Assembly (NCBI RefSeq): GCF_047496725.1
Contig: NC_132970.1
Location: 22,904,001 to 22,968,000, forward strand
From: Anoplolepis gracilipes
Taxonomy: Eukaryota > Arthropoda > Insecta > Hymenoptera > Formicidae
DNA: 64,000 nt
Direction of reading: 5' to 3'
Position numbers and translations under genes: made by a program. Position 1 is the first letter of the stretch. Each line of letters begins with the position of its first letter. The notes below the pieces were generated by a model. The model had not been told where the DNA came from, made no database searches, and saw nothing but the letters and a program-made list of their open reading frames with translations. Positions 36,681-48,607 of this stretch are shown piece after piece.

Positions 36681-39600
36681 AAAGCAACCGGCGATTCTAA
36701 CTCGCGAAAAACAATGATTGTGTACGGTTCCGCACTGGAGTCGCGGTCTCGTCCGCATTCCTACCGTTTACCGTATTCGTTAAGTCACCAGGAAGCGGAT
36801 GGTGCCTCGTTACATCGTCGTGGTATATTCGTCCTCGTCTCGTCGTTTATTTCAATTGGCCGACAATGGAGACGCGAGAGACGAGAGTCCTCCTCGGGGA
36901 GAGAAAGTTTATTACGCCTCGGAGAGTATACACACGACTGTTTGATTCTCCTTGTCGTCCTCTCTTGTTCTCCTCCTCTTTCATTTCTCTCTTCTCAGCT
37001 TCTTCTTATCTCGCTTCCTCTTACAAGTTGGTCGCGTGAAAGGCGAAGTCACAGGTGGGATAAATCTGCGGATCGAGAGAGGAGCATTCGGAGACGTCGT
37101 CGAAAGTAGGCGCATCGCATCAGGTGTAAACCGGAGTAAGCGCGAATTATTTTCGCTCGAGGAACTTTCTTCTCCGGACTGTTGGTCCACACGTTGTTTC
37201 TTCAGACAATATGCTGTTTAATGATGCTAATGAGACATGATAACGCGTGTCAGTTATACTTGACGGTTCTTCTTTGCCATTAATATCATCGCTTTTCTGT
37301 ATATTTCTCTTTCTTCATGTATATTTGAGTATATTTCGAGGTGCTAAGTTGATTCGCGAGATTCGAGACAGCTCCAACGATATTTACGTTTCTTAACTCA
37401 AATATAAAGAGAGAAAGAAAATTTTTTGCAATTCATTTTTAAAACACTATCACGATTCGACGCGAAACAGACTTTTAAATTTAAACATGGAACAGGTTTT
37501 ATCGAAATACTTGAAGCATCTGTATGTTTTCCTTTTACTTCTTTAAGGAATATTTTATTTTTAATGAATTAATAGTATAAATTATGTTGAATTGATACTA
37601 TTATATTTCAAACTGTTCATCCTTGTAGAATCCTAGCATCCTTGGGAAGAAGGACTCTCAGATTTCCATTGTTTCGAAGGAAACTGTTTGTGTTTCTCTT
37701 TCTTTTTCTCAATCTGTCCATCGAACCCTCATTTTTCTTCACCTACCCACCTCTCGTACCGTTACCAATTATTATCGCCGATCCGACGAGAAATAACTCT
37801 ACACGTTCCTCTTCAGAGTTGTACGATTATACACCCGACCATTGGAAATTATTGCTTATTTCGAAGACGAACGCGTATAAAAGTCAAGCGAAGTAGCGTA
37901 AAATCACGCGAGCGGCAAAGCGGGTTCGAATATATCGAGAAGAAATGCTTTGTTTAAGATAGGAGGAACCTTAGAATACACATGCAATCATTGTGTGAAA
38001 ACATCTGAATTTTTTAATCGAGAAACACGTTGCATATATTTTTTTAAGTTTCTTAAATTTTTAATTTCTTTTTTATAAAGTTAGTAAGATTTAAAATTTT
38101 TTATTTTACTGAGAAGAGAACCTCACCGGTTTTTAAATAAATTTTATTAATATTGAACATAATTTGGAGTAATTTCTATGAAATTATTTTCTTGACTATT
38201 AATTTATTCGCGCGTCGTGATTTCTTTATGGACAGTCATATAAAGGATGATTCTTGCTTGATTAAAAATCTCGAGAGAGTTTTGTATTTTTTATAGCGAT
38301 TATTCGATGTCATCCTTGTCATATTAATATTTTTTTTTTTTTTTATATTAAGAAGTTTATATTAAGAATTTCTTGCCCTTGACATTCGCAGACTTTTAAA
38401 TCTCGATCTCGGCAGGTTCAACTTTTCAAGATGATTGATATTATCAATATCTTGGTTCTTTTTTGTATTATATGTTCTTGCCATTTTCAATCAATTTACT
38501 TTTATTGTTGCTGAAACTTAATTTATACAAAATAACCGCCTGGTTGCTTCTACTTATTTAGGGGTACTTGTGCATAATGTTATAGTACAGAAATGCTGTG
38601 TGTGGATCGAGGTCGCAGTTGTTAAAATCGTTGCGTATAATCACGCGTTGACCAGAGGTAGCTCTCTTATCTCGTCGTCGTGTTTTCTTTTCTCGGATCT
38701 ACATCACACAATTCACAATGTTCCGCTAGGCGAGTGCATTGCGTGGGCGAGCCTCTGTAGCCGGGCTTCTTTCTCTTTCTCCCGCTTCTCTCTATCTTAA
38801 TCCGATTCTTGTCGCGCCAGAAATAAATGCACTCTTTTTTTTCCTCTTATCTTGCATATTTTAAAAGCGATCGTTGATTATTCAAATATTTCGTTCTATA
38901 AATATTTTCACAAATCTATTTTATATGCAACGGATTCTCTTTTCTTTACATCGTACCTTAATTTTAGATAAATTTTATTTTAAGTTTATTGTCTCTCTTT
39001 CTAGATTATTGATTTTATAAGCTTTCCATTTTAAATATTTTCAATTCCGAAAATTCTTATTTCCATAAAACAAGTTTAATAGATGCCTAGTCAATTCTAT
39101 AAATTTTGGATTTTCCATAAATTTTCTAATTTTTATATTACCCATATATTTTTAATTTTATTGCATCCTAATTTTATAGAAGCAACTCGTTTTATATATA
39201 TATCTTACATTTAAACTTTTTATATTAAAAAATATTTTAAAGAAATTCAAGCAAATGTACATAAGCAGCGTAAGTCCTATTTCTGACTTTAATTCTGATT
39301 TTATTTTTACACAGAAAATAAGTACGTGTCAAATCAAATCTTATATACTCATATGAACGCGTTTATTGTTTCATATATCCGCAACAATTTATAATCTTCT
39401 TGGAAGAATTTAAAAATCTTAAATTTTAACAATATTATAATCTTATTTCAATACTACGATTGTCATTTCAAGAATAAAATAATTATTTCAACTCTAAGAA
39501 AATTATCCTTAAATAATAAGAATATATTTTTCTTGGTTGAACTATATAAAATGTCTTGATCCAAGCAAATTTTCTTTGTTTAACGCAATATAATCTCGTT

Positions 39601-40334
39601 TCAAGATTTACATTTTGAAACTAAAGATATTGTCAAAATAAGAATATATTCTTTTTTTCTCTGTACTTTCTTCTTTTTTTTTTTTTCCCTTAACAGTTGC
39701 AAGATAAACGTTTCGTCTATTGTACATACATGTACATATATCTCAAGGATAACAAACAAGCGAAAGGGAAAAGTCAAGTACACGTTCTTACGTGTCCATA
39801 TGTAGCGAGATAAGTAATAACAGGGCGGGCGTACCTTACCTGAACGGTACATGGGTATGTATGTAGGTTAGAATGTGGGTGGACTCTGGCTCGCTTTACG
39901 TTACACGTATACGTCGGTGTATCTCCACCACGTGTTCGGACACCGGTACTACCAGCGTATACGGTCTGGTATACACCGGTGTTTTCGCCGACATCGGCCG
40001 CGCGCATGTATATGTATAATGGCGCGCGATCGAATTATCGATTAGAGAGCGCCGGCTTTAATTTTCCTTTATGCGCCCTCGGTTCCTAGATTGATCGAAT
40101 ATTCCCCGCTCTTAATTTAATAAGCTTCGCGATACAAGTAATTGCACCTAATGCCCAATCACTATCGTATCTGCAGAGCGAAAACTTATTCCGCAGCTAA
40201 ATTCCATTACGTCGATATCACCTTAATTCGATTATTTATCAGTGTAGAAGATTTCTTTCTCATGTGTATAAATGTTATTTTATCGTACGATAATTATCAA
40301 TGTGTTTCTTAAACAAGCAGAATGACAGTTTATA
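36681..40334. other. Non-coding spacer with CpG-rich blocks at 36.7-37.2 and 39.8-40.1 kb
   Basis: The 131-codon frame starting at 36,714 is Ser/Arg/Leu-rich and crosses a CT-rich tract. I do not recognise it. AT-rich DNA fills 37,380-39,770, with a few CpG-richer patches. CpG-rich DNA resumes at about 39,830-40,110 just before the mariner. Confidence 0.5.
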
Positions 40335-40336
40335 TA

Positions 40337-41137
40337 TTGGGTTGTTCAAAAAGTCATTGCATTTTTTTCCGATAAATGGCTTTAATTGTATTTGTACTTG
40401 GTTGTATTATTGTTATATTCATGAGCCAATGCGCGTTTAATAGCTGACACTTTTAGCTTTCATAAAAAAAAAAAAAAGTACGCGAAACAATTATTCTTTC
40501 TACAGCGTTTTGAAAATGGGGAGTCAAAGGTCTGATGACAAAGCCCTAAAAGAACGCCAGTTTCAATATTGGTTTGCTGGTTTTTGTTGAATACTTATAT
40601 ATAGTTGTGAAAGATGCATCTCGTTCAGGTCGGTCGTCGGAGGTGGATGATGAAAAAATAAAGGCATTAATTGAAGCTAATAGACGTTCTACCATTCGTG
40701 AGCTCGCTGAGGCACTAAAAGTATCGATTGGAAGTGTTCACCTTCTTTTGAAACAACTTGGTTATGCAAAATCGCAGAGAAGTGATCTTCAATCACGATA
40801 ACGCTCGATCACATATAAGCTTGATGACTCGCGAAAAATTGTTGAAGCTTGATTGGGATGTGCTGCCTCAACCACCATACTCGCCAGATCTTGCACCATC
40901 AAATATACCATTTGTTCCGATCATTGCAAAACTCGTCGAGTGGAAATCAGTTTTTGGATAATAAAGATATAGGAAGTTTTTCGAGAATGGGAGGATCATG
41001 AAGCTTACCAAAAGATGACAGAAGGTCATCGAACGAAAAGGGCGATACATCATTGATTAATGTCAGTTCTTTGTACAAAATAGACGGTCTTGAAAATCAC
41101 CGGAAAAAAAAACGCGATGACTTTTTGAACAACCCAA
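40337..41137 (+). mobile_element. Internally deleted mariner element with intact ends
   Basis: The 801-bp element is bounded by TTGGGTTGTTCAAAAAGTCA at the left and its near-perfect complement at the right (TGACTTTTTGAACAACCCAA). A TA lies on each side (40,335-40,336 and 41,138-41,139), the target duplication of Tc1/mariner transposons. Complete mariners are about 1.3 kb, so roughly 0.5 kb is missing from the middle. The transposase fragments inside are described separately. The element cannot encode an active enzyme but could be mobilised in trans, because both ends are preserved. Confidence 0.95.
40516..41054 (+). pseudogene. Mariner transposase remnant, deleted and frameshifted
   Basis: Mariner transposases have an N-terminal helix-turn-helix DNA-binding domain and a C-terminal DDD catalytic domain. 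Three pieces in different frames can be seen. From ATG at 40,516, a short piece with MGSQRSDDKALKERQFQYWF ends at a stop. From about 40,610 to 40,780 comes the helix-turn-helix part (SRSGRSSEVDDEKIKAL, then STIRELAEALKVSIGSVH). From about 40,775 to 40,961 comes the catalytic part with HDNARSH (second Asp) and PPYSPDLAPSN, where the third catalytic Asp of the usual APSD is Asn. The first catalytic Asp region is absent, which places the internal deletion near 40,775-40,785. The C-terminal tail is frameshifted and runs to about 41,054. Clearly non-functional. Confidence 0.93.
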
Positions 41138-41139
41138 TA

Positions 41140-42099
41140 TCATACAATTTTGAAAGTACATTTTACAAAAGGAGTAAAAATTGAATATAAAATTATATCA
41201 ATTTACATCGAGGATTATGGCGATACGAAAATGTTAGAGTCTTCCGGAACGTTTCCAGATAACGTAATAAACGTTTACAGATTAATGTTATATTTACTCT
41301 TGATGCTATCGACTCTTCCGCGAGCGATCGATATGGCAGCATTTAAATTTTAGATCGCGGGACTCGATCTATCGATCTTATCTTGGGATTATAGCGGAAG
41401 AAGTAGCGCTTCCTATCTCATTCTCCGTTGCCCGGGTATCATTACCGAGACGCGCGAAATGCACGCGTTCCACGCGCGTTTTCTGCGCGATTGATCGACC
41501 GACGCGAACCGCGCCGGCGGATCATCCTCTCTCTGATATTAATCCCATTAAAATAAGCATCGCGAGAGTCGCGAAAAAGCGTGCAAAAACTCGATTATAC
41601 GACTAAGTATCTCGTCGGGGTGGAAAAGGGGTGGAGGGGAGAGGAGAGATTTTCTCTGCGCGAATATAGCTTCGCCGTAATAATACATCCATGCGCGATC
41701 GCGTGATGGGGTTTCCCTCGGTAACTCGGAACACTTTGCAGCTCGGCTGTAGCCGCCGTTACAGCGTCGCGGACGTTGTAATCAATGGAGAAGGCGTGTG
41801 GTACATGCGTTGATTCTCATTGCGCGGGATACATATTATATCGCATTATAATATACAGACACACACACACACACACACACACACGTGTGATGAGTCCCGA
41901 GTGCTTGAAGCCGCGCCGCGGTCATCCACACGCTCGCTCGCGCTTTGTAATCGTTTAATGGCCCCTCATCGGCTAACACGACGTCGGTTGCGATAAAAGC
42001 AACCATTCTCGAAATGACTCGCCTTCTTTTCGCGCAACGATCCATCCGTTCTCGCCATTGAGATTTTTCGCCCTCGGGATTAATCGAAATTTTCTTAAA

Positions 42100-42141
<42 letters not shown>

Positions 42142-42911
42142 TGAACGAACTGTTTCTTAGCCTTTAAGCTAAGCTTCATGTATCCTCTTTCCAATGCAAT
42201 TCGCATGCACATCTATCTGATTTCGCGAGTCACGGTCGGGGCACGGATTGCATGCGAAATTACCCGGCTTGTTAATATCAACGAGCGTGAAACTTGTTCC
42301 AAAGTGGTACTAAATAGGTTTAAATCAACCTTAATGCACATAAATGATTCTCGATTAAGAGGAGTTTCTTTTTTTATAAATACATCTTATTTCTTTACGT
42401 CGGCAAAAATTAATTTATTATCGTGTCATACATTTATCTGTTGAGATATAACTCGTCATATAAAATTATTTAATTATATGTATATACACTTGGATTATTT
42501 AAATTTGAATTCTTACCGCTATCTTTTAGTCCGTATTTTTTCATCGCTGACGATACCTTCGACAATACGAAGAACAATGATTTTCTCTAAACCGTAGGGA
42601 CCAAAAGCCGACCAAAGGCGTAGACAACAAAAAACAAGGGCATAACTTCCTAATAACCGGCGCACAAGAGCAAGCCGATTCTATTTTTTGCAGGAAATTC
42701 TATGCACGTACCGCGCCTCGATAGACGTTGGCTAAACCGACATCTATGTAGTATATAGGTTCTTACAAAGACGGGAGAGGCGGTCACCTCTCTCGTGGAA
42801 TGTGCGGTCAGTACCCCACCTCGCTCCGTACACGCCCGGTACGCACACTCACACACGGCCACGCACACGGGAAGCTTCTCGCGCGCAGCTGCACATTGAT
42901 GCACTCTCACG
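41140..42911. other. Non-coding spacer, largely CpG-rich
   Basis: CpG-rich from about 41,340 to 42,080 and again from 42,630 to 42,910. (AC)n lies at 41,859-41,884 and (CT)n at 42,105-42,139. An AT-rich interval lies at 42,340-42,540. No exon recognised. Confidence 0.5.
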
Positions 42912-42913
42912 TA

Positions 42914-43367
42914 CAGGGTGTTTAATTCCTATTATCTATATATATAAATTCTTTAAACAATTTCGATTTTATTTCCTCTCAATCCAAATTTCAATCAATC
43001 AATAACTTTCAACTATTAGTGAGACAGAAATGTATTATTTAATTGCAAGTAGACTTGCAAATTGACTTCATCAAGATCAATCCTGACGATATTTGAATAT
43101 TTAAACATAGTGACGTAATTAGGATATTTGTTGAAACTTTTATCGACTAAATTTTAAAGCTAAAAATTCAATCTTATTTCTCATATATTTAATATATATA
43201 ACGAGCTTTAAGAATTTAATTTGATTATTATATTATTTAAAATAATTAAAATTTTACTTTAAAAAATTACGAAGATGTATTTAATTCAATTTTAATTGCG
43301 AAAAGATCAACTGTATGATTGATCGAAAAATTTGTGGATAAAAGATTTGGATATTCGGGACACCCTG
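42914..43367. mobile_element. Possible TA-flanked element with CAGGGTGT ends
   Basis: TA then CAGGGTGTTTAATTCC lies at the left and CGGGACACCCTG then TA at the right, giving 454 bp with about 8-9 bp of perfect terminal inverted repeat and TA on both sides. The interior is AT-rich without coding features. Only weak complementarity continues inward from the ends. This is the least certain transposon call, because short matching ends can occur by chance. Confidence 0.55.
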
Positions 43368-43369
43368 TA

Positions 43370-45042
43370 TATGCCATGGTACGCGCGCTATTACGAACTT
43401 ATGCGAACGCATCCTGATCGTTTCACGGTCCCGGATGATCCTGCGCGAAGATCCCCAGGGATGTATCGGCGTGTCTTGGATATGTGTCTGATGTAGATCG
43501 CGGGCCTTCGTGGCAGCGCGTGATATGATAGCTGGGCATTTAATTTTCACCTACGATCCTTCTACCGACAATTTACTCTTTTACGAAACACATACGGTAG
43601 AGCACATAATTATCGTAGTTAATGATAATGAGGCGTAATGACTGGTCCATTATCACGAGATTTAATCATAACTCATCGAGACTGCCCACTTCATAACTCC
43701 GACGTTTCTATCGATTGTATCCGAACAAATTTAATAAATATAGTAAGGATTAATTAAGCCTACACTCTCACATAAATTCCGCGGCACGACATATCGGCGT
43801 CAGAAAATAACCGAGACAGTTCTCAGTAATGAGAGACTCAGGCTATTCTTGTTATTTCGTAACACATTACTGGATTACGTAATTATATAATAGCATGGCT
43901 ATTTATGTACGATAATGATATCTTATATTAACTATTTATTAACATATGCACGATTGCGCTATATAATTAGATCAAGAGATTCAGTTTCACAAATAATAAA
44001 TACTCATTTATCTGAATTTAATAATTACAAGTGATATTGATAAAGGCTTGAAAAATAATGATTTAAAAGAGAAACTATTTTTTTCAATTTTTTATACAAA
44101 TTAAAATATTTATATAGATTTTTTTGTAAAAAAAAAAAAAAATAAATATTTTTTGGAGAGAAATTTTAAAGAAATTATTAAAACCTCAGGGCGAATAATA
44201 TAACTTTTTTTTTTTTTTTTGCTACGTAGATGAATACAAGCATAAAGAATCTTGTACACGGCGATCGTTAGCGCCGCGCGAGCCTCGCAATTCTTTTGTA
44301 CCGTTTTGCCTGTATCTTCGTGAGGTCGAGACCCTCCGGCAATGAATCTCGCTCTTTCTCTGTCGTAGCAACACGTGCTGCATACATCGAGAGCAACAAG
44401 TAACGTACCAAAAGAGAATATGCACATATCAATAAAGCTTTATTTCTTTGCGTACGATGATGGGCTGTGAGGCGGAGCATCGAAATTTGAATTAAGAAGA
44501 TGAGTGCGAATATATGTGTGTATGTGTGTGTGTGTGTGAATGCTATATAAACTTAACACTATTTGAAATAAATTATATTTTCAGTGTAGAAGATGATAGT
44601 ATTTCTTGTTTTGTATTTACAAGAATATCGTTTGTATTTAAAAAATACAATATTTAAAAAAATGATTTATTCGACTTAAGATAAAAAAGTCACTGATACA
44701 TTCAGAATTGTTTGTAGTGATTTTTCTCTCGATTATTGAAACGTTTAAAAATTATGATGTATATTTATAATATGATGAGAAATACAACTTAAAACAATGG
44801 AAAAATTACTGAAAGCAATTACAAATAATTTTTAAAAATTCAAGCAATGATGACAAAATCAAACAAGCTACACTGGTTATAAAATGTTATATTACAATGT
44901 ACTTTTCGTATACTATAACGTAGTACACTTTCTTGAAGATCACATCTCAGTTAATAAAATTATTAATTTTAGCTCTAATTTAAAGCTTGATTCTCAACTA
45001 ATTAATTGTCAATTTTCGATTGGAAAGATATCTGAAGATCGA

Positions 45043-45085
<43 letters not shown>

Positions 45086-45706
45086 GAGGATTGGCCTTTT
45101 GCAGAAAGCGAGAGGAGTATATCATATGAAGTGTACTGTAAGTACTTTATAACACGTGCACCAATGCCTAAAGGCTCGTAGTGGCCTTGTCATGCTTGCT
45201 TGAATTTATTTTTTGTGAGATAATGAACCGAAATACTTTTTATTTCTACTTCTTACTATATTATTTTTTACTTTAATTCTGAAATGTGTGATGTAAGCAG
45301 ATTTAAAATATGTTTAAAATTGATAAGTTCGCGTACTATAAATTTTAAATGATTTAATTACAAACGAAAGAAAAATCATTACTGCAAACGATTTTAAATC
45401 AAGATACATCAATGATGTTTTTATCTTAAAAGATGACATAATTATTTTTTCAAAATGCTATATTTTTTATTCACCTGCAAACAAAGTTATTATCATTATA
45501 AACAATGTTAAACGAGATCTTCATTTTCTATATTGAAAATTTAATTTATTATAAAAGTAGAATATATAGTACGTTCAGATAGGCGCGGCACAAGGCCGAT
45601 GCTTGCATTGTAACACTGTTATAACCATGCGATTCTCTACCGGGCGTGCCGCCCGGATGCATTTTATGAGGGAATTCGAGATCACATCCATGCGAGAGAG
45701 AGAGAG

Positions 45707-45737
<31 letters not shown>

Positions 45738-46230
45738 GGTTACGCTCGCCGTCGTTTTCTGTCTTGCTTGTATAGCGGCAAACTCGTTCGCGAATTTATT
45801 TTATTTGCATTTAATGTGCCTCTCACTACGTATCTCGCTATATAATTCTCGAAGATAGACAAATGCGAGAAATGCGTAGCGGCACTCTTCTGCTTGTGTT
45901 CTATCTGTATGTACATACTTATATATGAAACTTCTCTTTTCCCGGGGCACGAGAGCAAACGGTAACAACGGCATTTCGCCGACATTTGTTCGCCGTCGTT
46001 AGTAGCGGCGAGTCGATGTGGTTTCTCTTGGTTTCTTTTTTTTTCCCCGAGATAAAGTTGGATATACGAGAATTGGCTAACTAGGTTGAACTCGTAATTG
46101 AGGCAATTTCATCGTCGTGTCTTGCTACGGAACCAAAAAGTACAACGGAAAGTATGTTATGTTATCGTAAAACATCGCATTATACAGTCTTAAAATTTTA
46201 TAAAACTTTTAATTATTAGGGGTAATTTAA
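43370..46230. other. Non-coding spacer
   Basis: Mixed composition to about 43,800, then very AT-rich. (TG)n lies at about 44,516-44,538, a run of 38 T at 45,046-45,083, and (GA)n passing into (AAAG)n at 45,694-45,737. A CpG-richer patch covers 45,580-46,020. Reading frames across the homopolymers are artefacts. Confidence 0.5.
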
Positions 46231-47048
46231 ATAATTTCAAATATTACGTTTAATCAGCCAATTACCGAATAATAATGAAACACCAATAAAATCAAATATT
46301 TATTTTTAAAAAATTATCTGTTTTTATATCGAAATTATTTTTATTCAACTCATTAAATTAATTGATTTAATAATTTATACAGACGCAGTTTTTTTAAATG
46401 AAAGAATCTTATGATTTGATCGAATATTGATACGCTTGTATAATTAATATCCATTTATAAATGGTCGACAGCATAATTTCGAATATTATGTTTAATCAGC
46501 TGATCACCGAATAATAATGAAATCAAGTATTTTTAAAAAATTATCTGTTTTTATATTTAAATTATTTTTATTCAACTCATTAAATTAATTGATTTAATAA
46601 TTTATACAGACGCAGTTTTTTTTAAATGAAAAACGATTTGATCGAATATTGTTCGCTTGTATAATTGACAGGGTGTATACTCTCAGGAAAAACCTGGTAT
46701 TCTCAGGGAATTTTATTATACCTTGAAAAATCATGGAATTCTCATGGAATTTCGTTAGGATTCAGAGAATTTAAAAAAATGTCATAGAAGTACTTATTTA
46801 AAAAATTTTTTATAAAAATTCAAAATATTTTAAGTTTAAAATCTGCTTAAAATATATGTTTTTTGTTTATATCAAGATATGATACGCTAAAATAAATAAG
46901 CTTATTTTAAAATTGTATCTAAAAATATTTTAATTTTACCTGGAATTTTGAACAAAAATACCTGGAAGATTTTGGAATTCTCAGGGAATTTTTTACAGAA
47001 TTTTAGTATTCACCCTGAATTGATATCCATTTATAAATGACCGACAGC
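46231..47048. repeat. 242-bp tandem duplication; second copy interrupted by a transposon
   Basis: Copy 1 is 46,231-46,472, beginning ATAATTTCAAATATTACG and ending CATTTATAAATGGTCGACAGC. Copy 2 begins at 46,473 with ATAATTTCGAATATTATG and ends at about 47,048 with CATTTATAAATGACCGACAGC. Copy 2 is split by the 349-bp element at 46,669 and also lacks about 15 bp after GAATAATAATGAAA. Shared blocks such as CATTAAATTAATTGATTTAA are identical between copies. Confidence 0.93.
46669..47017. mobile_element. 349-bp CAGGG-ended non-autonomous transposon with 6-bp target duplication
   Basis: It starts CAGGGTGTATACTCTCAGG and ends AGTATTCACCCTG, giving terminal inverted repeats of about 13 bp with one or two mismatches. 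AATTGA is present directly before (46,663-46,668) and directly after (47,018-47,023). The interior repeats short phrases such as CCTGGTATTCTCAGGGAATT and TGGAATTCTCAGGGAATT, partly in inverted order at the two ends. The tandem duplication provides an empty-site homologue at about 46,437-46,460 (TATAATTAATATCC), which supports the boundaries. No coding sequence. The superfamily is unsettled: the ends look hAT-like, but hAT duplications are normally 8 bp. Confidence 0.9.
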
Positions 47049-48607
47049 AAAATTAATATTGATTTTTTGAAGCTTGTCGTCGCCAGATTTGCGATCTTAA
47101 ATCTCATAGTAGAATCGCGAACTAATTACGGGTTAATTCGAGTCGATTTCTGAAGAGTTGCTCTCGTCACGAACGAGTCTTAGCTGTATTTAAAGCTGCT
47201 GGAAGCAGTAGCGTTTCAAGAGAGTGCGCTATATTTTACAGAATTTTTCGGATAGAGCACTCGGTCGGGAATGTTGCGAGAGATTTTAAAAGCGTCGGAA
47301 GAAAGAAAGGCTAAACTTGATTTTTTCCCTTCTTCCTTTACGAGTTTGTACGTAAAAACCGCATGGCACAGCCATGCACTCGCATTGCCGTTCGTTGCAA
47401 CCAGAATCGCACTGATTTTCTCGGCAAACGCATCCTTCTCTCGTCCTGTGCGTCGGGATTTCTCCAACATTGGTTACGCACTGTCGTTATCCCATCGGGA
47501 ACTACCGGATGGTCGGTCGGTCGGTCACGTACGGGAGGTAATGTTCTACGTTCGATTTATGCGTGCGCACGTTCTCCGGAAAGTGTAAGTGAATAATTGG
47601 ATTGTAAATTTTCTATCGTGCACAGCTGGAAATCATCTCGTCGCGTGCGCATTTTGCCGAAGCAATTTGTGTTTCGTCATCATTTTCCTCTACACTACGT
47701 GTCTCGGAGCGATTAGAAGTTTCGAAAAAAAAAGAAAAAAAAAAAAAAAAAAAAAAAACGAAGAATCGAAGGATAAAATATTTATAGAAACACAATTGAG
47801 CTTATTGTTATCGATTGACAAGAAAATTTGTTTAAAAAGATTTTATTTAAAAAAATGTCCCCTTGTTTCATTTTTACATTTACAGAAATATCCTTTGAGG
47901 TTTTGAGACAATATATTAATGACTCGCTTTTGAAAATAAAGAAAATGAAGAAAAATTCCATGAATTTATTTGCATTGATTTTTTCTATAGTTTCGTACGT
48001 GATCGAAGACAAAAAAGAAATGTCGAGCTTAGGCTTTGTGCGGCTAAATTTGTTTTTACCACCCGAGGATTTGTCAAACATTCGTGACCGGAAACAATAG
48101 GTGTCTTTTTCGAAGTCATCATACGATCGAGTGTCAGGTGACACGTAGCGATAGTTCGCTTCTTAGTATAACGATGGGGTTGCACGAATGATCTATGAAA
48201 CGAACACGTAGCCTTCTCAGTTTTTCCATTTCGGCAACTTTACACCGGCTTTCCCTTCGTTATCTTCGACCACCTACCTTAAGTATCCACTTCGCAATCA
48301 AAGTTCTCTTAGATAAGACTGATATCGCTGCGTTTCGAGTTTCTTTTGATACGTTTGCAGAAGATACCGAGAAATAGATGATATACGCACAGGAATTATA
48401 ACGGTAATAATATAACGCGTATCGAAGCTTAAACAACCATTTTGTCGCGTTATAACTTTAAGATGCTTAAAAAAATGCCATAGAATTTTATAAAATTTAT
48501 GATAAAAAATGATTTTTGTTATTTTTACAATGTTGGCTGATAATTGATGATTAATTAATAAATAAATTCACGAAGAAATAAAAAGGAAAATTAATATCAA
48601 TATAATT
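47049..48607. other. Non-coding spacer
   Basis: CpG-moderate to about 47,700, then an A-rich tract at 47,728-47,758 and AT-rich DNA. Overlapping open frames at 47.2-48.4 kb on both strands show no domain. The 120-codon minus-strand frame (47,782-48,144) is a Lys/Phe/Ile-rich translation of AT-rich DNA. Confidence 0.45.

Noticed and set aside
36714..37109. 131-codon open frame on the plus strand
   Set aside because: Low-complexity Ser/Arg/Leu composition in a CpG-rich patch with no recognised family and no flanking splice signals.
37915..37935. GGGTTCGAAT string resembling a tRNA T-loop
   Set aside because: No matching A box, acceptor stem or anticodon arm at suitable spacing.
39835..39842. 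CTTACCTG, which on the minus strand reads CAG/GTAAG like a ratchet site
   Set aside because: The minus-strand sequence upstream of the CAG (ending CCATGTACCGTTCAG) has no polypyrimidine tract.
45471..45480. TCACCTGCAA, minus-strand GCAG/GTGA
   Set aside because: The donor GTGAAT is weak, the pyrimidine tract is short, and there is no close second donor.
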